Assembly (NCBI RefSeq): GCF_050627025.1
Contig: NZ_CP192472.1
DNA: 64,000 nt
Reading direction: 5' to 3' (one strand)
From: Variovorax paradoxus_P
GTDB lineage: Bacteria; Pseudomonadota; Gammaproteobacteria; Burkholderiales; Burkholderiaceae_C
A model generated the notes under the pieces. It searched no databases and was not told the DNA's origin. It saw only the letters and a list, made by a program, of their open reading frames with translations. Numbering within the stretch: position 1 is the first letter of the stretch; the number at the start of each line of letters is the position of its first letter. Made by a program: the position numbers and the translations under genes. This document shows positions 59,840 to 64,000 of the stretch, one piece after another.

Positions 59840-59872
59840 AAAAAGGCCGGCCTGCACAAGCAGGGCCGGCCG
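59840..59872 (-). terminator. Terminator-like hairpin between mreB and mreC
   Basis: On the minus strand: GGCCGGCCCTGC-TTGT-GCAGGCCGGCC followed by TTTTT, a strong GC-rich stem immediately after mreB. It lies between mreB and mreC of the same direction, so transcription into mreCD-mrdA must be partial or use an additional promoter. Confidence 0.85.
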
Positions 59873-59890
59873 ATGATGGCAGTGGTGCAT

Positions 59891-60934
59891 TCACTCGCTC
59901 GTGAAGATGCTTCCCAAGCGGTCCATGCGCTCGAGGGCAATGCCGCAGCCGCGCACCACGCAGGTCAGCGGGTCTTCGGCCACCAGCACCGGCAGGCCGG
60001 TTTCCTCGGCCAGCAGGCGGTCGAGGTCGCGCAGCAGTGCGCCGCCGCCGGTCAGCATCATGCCGCGCTCGGCAATGTCGGCGCCCAGCTCGGGTGGCGT
60101 TTGCTCCAGCGCGTTCTTCACGGCCGAGACGATGTTGTTCAGGGGGTCGGTCAGGGCTTCCAGCACCTCGTTGCTGCTGATGGTGAAGCTGCGCGGCACG
60201 CCTTCGGAAAGGTTGCGGCCCTTGACTTCCATTTCCTTGACTTCGGAGCCCGGAAAGGCCGAACCGATGTTCTTCTTGATGACTTCGGCCGTCGGCTCGC
60301 CGATCAGCATGCCGTAGTTGCGGCGGATGTAGTTGATGATGGCTTCGTCGAAGCGGTCGCCGCCCACGCGCACGGAGCCCTTGTAGACCATGCCGCCCAG
60401 GCTGATGACGCCCACCTCGGTGGTGCCGCCGCCGATGTCCACCACCATGGAGCCCGAAGCCTCGCTGACCGGCAGGCCCGCGCCAATGGCTGCGGCCATG
60501 GGTTCTTCGATGAGGTAGACCGACGTGGCGCCAGCGGCTTCGGCCGCGTCCTTGATGGCGCGGCGCTCGACCTGGGTGGAACCGCAGGGCACGCAGATGA
60601 TGATGCGCGGGCTGGGCGTGAGCAGCGTTCGCGGGTGCACCATCTTGATGAACTGCTTGATCATCTGCTCGGTGATCACGAAGTCGGCAATCACGCCGTC
60701 CTTCATCGGGCGGATCGCCTCGATGTTGCCCGGCACCTTGCCCAGCATGGCCTTGGCCTCGCGGCCGACGGCCTGGATCACCTTCTTGCCGTGGGGGCCG
60801 CCTTCGTGGCGAATGGCGACGACGGAGGGCTCGTCCAGCACGATGCCCTTGTTGCGGGCAAAGATCAGGGTGTTGGCTGTGCCGAGGTCGATCGCGAGGT
60901 CGGTGGAAAAGTACCGACGGAAAGCTCCAAACAT
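59891..60934 (-). CDS. mreB: Rod shape-determining protein MreB (bacterial actin)
   Basis: A 347-residue protein, the same length as MreB of E. coli. Actin-fold motifs are phosphate 1 IDLGTANTLIF, connect 1, phosphate 2 VVDIGGGTTEVGVISLGG, and adenosine region MMLTGGGALLRDLDRLL. Start at MFGAFRRYFSTD, the conserved MreB N-terminus with its amphipathic membrane-binding helix, although the frame extends seven codons upstream. It polymerises under the inner membrane and organises wall synthesis. Confidence 0.97.
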   Translation of the reverse strand: MFGAFRRYFSTDLAIDLGTANTLIFARNKGIVLDEPSVVAIRHEGGPHGKKVIQAVGREAKAMLGKVPGNIEAIRPMKDGVIADFVITEQMIKQFIKMVHPRTLLTPSPRIIICVPCGSTQVERRAIKDAAEAAGATSVYLIEEPMAAAIGAGLPVSEASGSMVVDIGGGTTEVGVISLGGMVYKGSVRVGGDRFDEAIINYIRRNYGMLIGEPTAEVIKKNIGSAFPGSEVKEMEVKGRNLSEGVPRSFTISSNEVLEALTDPLNNIVSAVKNALEQTPPELGADIAERGMMLTGGGALLRDLDRLLAEETGLPVLVAEDPLTCVVRGCGIALERMDRLGSIFTSE

Positions 60935-61065
60935 GTGCGGAATCCTCTGGAGCACGCCTGCGCGTCGGCAAGTCGTCGCTCTCTGTTTTTTGGTCGTTTG
61001 ACGGGGTGAATTGATCGTTTTTGGCGCAAAAGCCGGCGCGTTCGCGGGGGTTGCGGCAAAGGCGG

Positions 61066-61071
61066 GATAAT
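61066..61071 (+). promoter_or_regulatory. Candidate -10 box for gatCAB
   Basis: GATAAT, one mismatch from TATAAT, 80 bases before gatC in the 216-bp divergent mreB-gatC region. A good -35 at the proper distance is not seen. Confidence 0.3.
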
Positions 61072-61150
61072 ACCTGAATCCCCCTCTGAATCCCGTGTCA
61101 GCACCCTCTCCGGCGTGCGATTACTTCCGGTTTTCCAGCCATTTCGATCC

Positions 61151-61450
61151 ATGTCACTTTCCGCTTCAGATATTGCACGCATCGCCTCGCTGGCCAGGCT
61201 GCAGCTTGCTTCCGACGAAAGCGAGCGCATGCTCAGCCAGATTAACGGCTTTTTTGACTTAGTCGAACGTATGCGTTCGGTCGATACCGCCGGCGTCGAG
61301 CCGCTTGCGCATCCGGTGGCCGCCATCGAGGACATTACCCTGCGGCTGCGCGACGACGTGGTGAGCGAGCCCAACAACCGCGAAGCCAACCAGAAGAGCG
61401 CCCCGGCCGTCGAAGCCGGCCTGTTCCTCGTGCCCAAGGTGATCGAATGA
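61151..61450 (+). CDS. gatC: Glu-tRNA(Gln)/Asp-tRNA(Asn) amidotransferase subunit C
   Basis: A 99-residue stabilising subunit of GatCAB: IARIASLARLQL, LSQINGFFDLVERMRSVDTAGVEPLAHP (by its ends), LRDDVVSEPNNRE and PKVIE are typical. ATG chosen at MSLSASDIA, an upstream in-frame start has no conserved sequence. Overlaps gatA (ATGA). Confidence 0.95.
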   Translation: MSLSASDIARIASLARLQLASDESERMLSQINGFFDLVERMRSVDTAGVEPLAHPVAAIEDITLRLRDDVVSEPNNREANQKSAPAVEAGLFLVPKVIE

Positions 61451-62934
61451 GCGGCGAATTGCATCAGATGGGCGTGGTCGCCCTGGCCAAGGCCCTGGCG
61501 GACCGCAAGGTTTCGGCGGTCGAGGCCGCCCAGGCTTTCCTGGGGCGCATGAAGGCCCACGAATCGCTCGGCACCTTTGTGGACGTGAACGAGGAAGTCA
61601 CGCTGGCCCAGGCCCGCGCGGCCGATGCGCAAATTGCCGGCGGCAATTCCCCGGCGCTGGCCGGCGTGCCGATTGCGCACAAGGACATCTTCGTCACCAC
61701 CGATTTCGCCACCACCGCGGGCTCGAAGATGCTCGCGGGCTACCGCTCGCCCTTCGATGCCACCGTGGTTCGCCGCCTGGCCGAGGCCGGCGCGGTCACG
61801 CTCGGCAAGCTGAGCTGCGACGAATTCGCCATGGGTTCGGCCAACGAGAACGTCGCCGTGCCCGCCGTGGGCCACGACAAGGCCGTGCCGGTGCAAAACC
61901 CCTGGAACCGCGACCGCATTCCAGGCGGCTCGTCGGGCGCCAGCGCCGCGGCCGTGGCAGCCCGCCTGGCACCCGCGGCCACCGGCACCGACACCGGCGG
62001 CTCGATCCGCCAGCCGGCCTCGTTCTGCGGCATTACCGGCATCAAGCCGACCTACGGGCGCGCGTCGCGCTACGGCATGGTGGCTTTTGCGTCGAGCCTC
62101 GACCAGGCCGGCCCGATGGCCCGCTCGGCCGAAGACTGCGCGCTGCTGCTGTCGGCCTTCTGCGGCCCCGACCTGGACCGCGACTCCACCTCGCTCGACA
62201 AGCCCGCCGAAGACTTCAGCCGTTCGCTGAACGACTCGCTCGAGGGCCTGCGCATCGGCGTACCGAAGGAGTTCTTCGGTGAAGGCGTGGCCCCGGGTGT
62301 GCGCGCCGCGGTGGATGCGGCGCTGGCGCAGTACGAGAAGCTCGGCGCAAAGCGCGTCGAAGTGAGCCTGCCGCGCACCGAGCTGTCGATTCCCGTGTAC
62401 TACATCCTGGCCGCGGCCGAGGCGTCGAGCAACCTGAGCCGCTTCGACGGCGTGAAGTTCGGACACCGGGCCAAGCAGTACAAAGACCTCGGCGACATGT
62501 ACGAGCGCACGCGCGCCGAAGGCTTCGGCGACGAGGTCAAGCGCCGCATCATGATTGGCACCTACGTGCTCTCGCATGGCTACTACGACGCCTACTACCT
62601 GCAGGCGCAAAAAGTGCGCCGCATGATTGCCGACGACTTCCAGCAGGCCTTCAAGCAGTGCGACGTGATCGCCGGCCCTGCCGCGCCGACCACCGCGTGG
62701 AAGATCGGCGAGCATGGGGACGACCCTGTTGCCGACTACCTCGCAGACATCTTCACGCTGCCCGCTTCGCTGGCCGGCCTGCCCGGCATGAGCGTGCCCG
62801 CGGGCTTCGATGCAGGCATGCCCGTGGGGCTGCAATTGATCGGCAACTACTTCGGCGAAGCGAAGCTGCTGGGCGCAGCCCATCGTTTCCAACAAGCCAC
62901 CGACTGGCACACGCGCACGCCGGAGGGCTTCTGA
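61447..62934 (+). CDS. gatA: Glu-tRNA(Gln)/Asp-tRNA(Asn) amidotransferase subunit A
   Basis: A 495-residue amidase that releases ammonia from glutamine for the amidotransferase. Ser-cisSer-Lys triad: Lys in IAHKDIFVTTD, and Ser residues in PGGSSGASAAAVAA and TDTGGSIRQPASFCG. It starts at the gatC stop and is followed by gatB one base later. Confidence 0.97.
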   Translation: MSGELHQMGVVALAKALADRKVSAVEAAQAFLGRMKAHESLGTFVDVNEEVTLAQARAADAQIAGGNSPALAGVPIAHKDIFVTTDFATTAGSKMLAGYRSPFDATVVRRLAEAGAVTLGKLSCDEFAMGSANENVAVPAVGHDKAVPVQNPWNRDRIPGGSSGASAAAVAARLAPAATGTDTGGSIRQPASFCGITGIKPTYGRASRYGMVAFASSLDQAGPMARSAEDCALLLSAFCGPDLDRDSTSLDKPAEDFSRSLNDSLEGLRIGVPKEFFGEGVAPGVRAAVDAALAQYEKLGAKRVEVSLPRTELSIPVYYILAAAEASSNLSRFDGVKFGHRAKQYKDLGDMYERTRAEGFGDEVKRRIMIGTYVLSHGYYDAYYLQAQKVRRMIADDFQQAFKQCDVIAGPAAPTTAWKIGEHGDDPVADYLADIFTLPASLAGLPGMSVPAGFDAGMPVGLQLIGNYFGEAKLLGAAHRFQQATDWHTRTPEGF

Positions 62935-62935
62935 A

Positions 62936-64000
62936 ATGAGCGAGACCGTGAACACCTTCGAAGCACAACAACAGGGCCGCCCGACCGGCCCGCTGGTGCG
63001 CGGCTATGAAGTCATCATTGGCTTCGAGACGCACGCCCAACTGTCGACTGCAAGCAAGATCTTCAGCCGCGCCTCCACCGCTTTTGGCGCCGAGCCCAAC
63101 ACGCAAGCCTGCGCGGTCGACCTGGCGCTGCCGGGCACGCTGCCCGTAATGAACAAGGGTGCCGTCGAACGCGCCATCAAGCTGGGCCTGGCGCTCGGCT
63201 CGCACATTGCGCCGCGCAGCGTGTTCGCGCGCAAGAACTACTTCTACCCCGATCTGCCCAAGGGCTACCAGATCAGCCAGTTCGAGATTCCGGTCGTGCA
63301 GGGCGGTGCAGTCTCGTTCTTTCTGGGCGAAGAAAAGAAAACCGTTCGCCTGGTGCGCGCCCACCTCGAGGAAGACGCGGGCAAGTCGCTGCACGAAGAC
63401 TTCATTGGCCAGAGCGGCATCGACCTGAACCGCGCCGGCACGCCGCTGCTGGAGATCGTGACCGAGCCCGACATGCGCTCCACCGCCGAGGCCGTGGCCT
63501 ATGCGCGCGAGCTGCACAAGATCGTCACGTGGATCGGCATTTGCGACGGCAACATGCAGGAAGGCAGCTTTCGCTGCGACGCCAACGTGTCGGTGCGCAA
63601 GCCGGGCGAAAAGCTCGGCACGCGGCGCGAGATCAAGAACCTGAACAGCTTCAAGTTCATGCAGCAAGCCATCGACTACGAGATCAACTCGCAGATCGAC
63701 GAGCTCGAAGACGGCCGCAAGATCGAGCAGGCCACCGTGCTGTTCGATCCCGATACGGGCGAGACGCGCACCATGCGCACCAAGGAAGACGCTGCCGACT
63801 ACCGCTACTTTCCGGATCCGGACCTGCCGCCGCTCGCCATCGAACCCGAGTGGATCGAGCGCGTGCGTGCCACCATGCCCGAACTGCCGCGCACCATGGC
63901 CGAGCGCTATGTGCGCGACCACGGCATGTCCGAATACGACGCGGCGCAGCTCACCCAGAGCCCGGCGCTCGCACGCTACTTCGACGACGCGGTGAAGGCC
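62936..64000 (+). CDS. gatB: Glu-tRNA(Gln)/Asp-tRNA(Asn) amidotransferase subunit B, 5' part
   Basis: The first 355 residues are visible; the gene continues past the right edge. GatB features: YEVIIGFETHAQLSTASKIFSR (core GFETHAQL), ALPGTLPVMNKGAVE, FARKNYFYPDLPKGYQISQFE, EEDAGKSLH, DLNRAGTPLLEIVTEPD, GNMQEGSFRCDANVS and YRYFPDPDLPP. It binds tRNA and transfers ammonia to the activated glutamyl/aspartyl group. It begins one base after the gatA stop. Confidence 0.96.
   Translation, partial: MSETVNTFEAQQQGRPTGPLVRGYEVIIGFETHAQLSTASKIFSRASTAFGAEPNTQACAVDLALPGTLPVMNKGAVERAIKLGLALGSHIAPRSVFARKNYFYPDLPKGYQISQFEIPVVQGGAVSFFLGEEKKTVRLVRAHLEEDAGKSLHEDFIGQSGIDLNRAGTPLLEIVTEPDMRSTAEAVAYARELHKIVTWIGICDGNMQEGSFRCDANVSVRKPGEKLGTRREIKNLNSFKFMQQAIDYEINSQIDELEDGRKIEQATVLFDPDTGETRTMRTKEDAADYRYFPDPDLPPLAIEPEWIERVRATMPELPRTMAERYVRDHGMSEYDAAQLTQSPALARYFDDAVKA

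Noticed and set aside
1..64000. Search for tRNA, rRNA, CRISPR arrays, transposases, integrase or phage genes
   Set aside because: Reading both strands I saw none of the typical sequences or spaced repeats; small non-coding RNAs without obvious structure could still be missed.

Overview
The window looks like a chromosomal segment of a Comamonadaceae betaproteobacterium, most likely Variovorax or a close relative. The basis is uniformly high G+C, many ATGA/GTGA-coupled catabolic operons, a Bug-family binding protein, tripartite tricarboxylate transporter genes, the mreB-mreC-mreD-mrdA and gatCAB sets, and short palindromic repeats of the kind scattered through this family's genomes. This placement rests on family resemblance read by eye, not on a database search. 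I see no phage, transposase, CRISPR array, rRNA or tRNA gene.

Layout. 1-9.7 kb: the end of an aminopeptidase gene, a molybdopterin oxidoreductase, an orphan branched-chain-amino-acid-type binding protein, two peptidase/amidohydrolase genes, a lipoprotein glycerophosphodiesterase with an EF-hand-like loop, argE and a DUF445 membrane protein. 9.8-18.5 kb: a beta-propeller lipoprotein, then a tight five-gene acyl-CoA operon (carboxylase beta and biotin subunits, a 2-enoyl-CoA-reductase-like SDR, two acyl-CoA dehydrogenases) resembling the Atu citronellol/geraniol pathway. 18.6-26 kb: a 2OG-Fe(II) oxygenase, a DEAD-box helicase, a SUI1 factor, a DUF3820 protein, a glycine-rich RRM protein, TctBA, ChrA and a TauE/SafE exporter. 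26-33 kb: a gene-poor stretch holding a possible small RNA, a small hypothetical gene, then a minus-strand cluster of TPP enzyme, aminotransferase, amino-acid binding protein and a piperideine-6-carboxylate-type aldehyde dehydrogenase.

33-41 kb: an IclR regulator diverges from a seven-gene operon (PotABC-type ABC transporter, a three-part HcnABC/opine-oxidase-like amine dehydrogenase, and the matching binding protein). Two near-identical palindromes sit between regulator and operon. The operon ends at a roughly 166-bp nested hairpin. 41-44 kb: a GMC oxidoreductase and a divergent LysR regulator. 44-48 kb: an Mla-like lipid transport operon with a STAS-MlaE fusion, MlaF, MlaD, an auxiliary lipoprotein and a small membrane protein.

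48-56 kb: a homogentisate degradation operon (MBL-fold protein, FAD hydroxylase, DUF2783, hmgA, Bug protein, fumarylacetoacetase). It diverges from an IclR regulator that is translationally coupled to a sirtuin. 56-61 kb: cell-shape genes mrdA, mreD, mreC and mreB, with a strong terminator after mreB. 61-64 kb: gatC, gatA and the start of gatB for Glu/Asp-tRNA amidotransferase.

The overall theme is a soil or rhizosphere generalist. Orphan transport parts (a binding protein without a permease, and TctAB without TctC) sit next to catabolic enzymes, and housekeeping blocks are inserted between them. The most interesting items are the IclR-controlled amine/opine-like operon with its paired operators, the large hairpin at its end, and the sirtuin tied to the homogentisate regulator.
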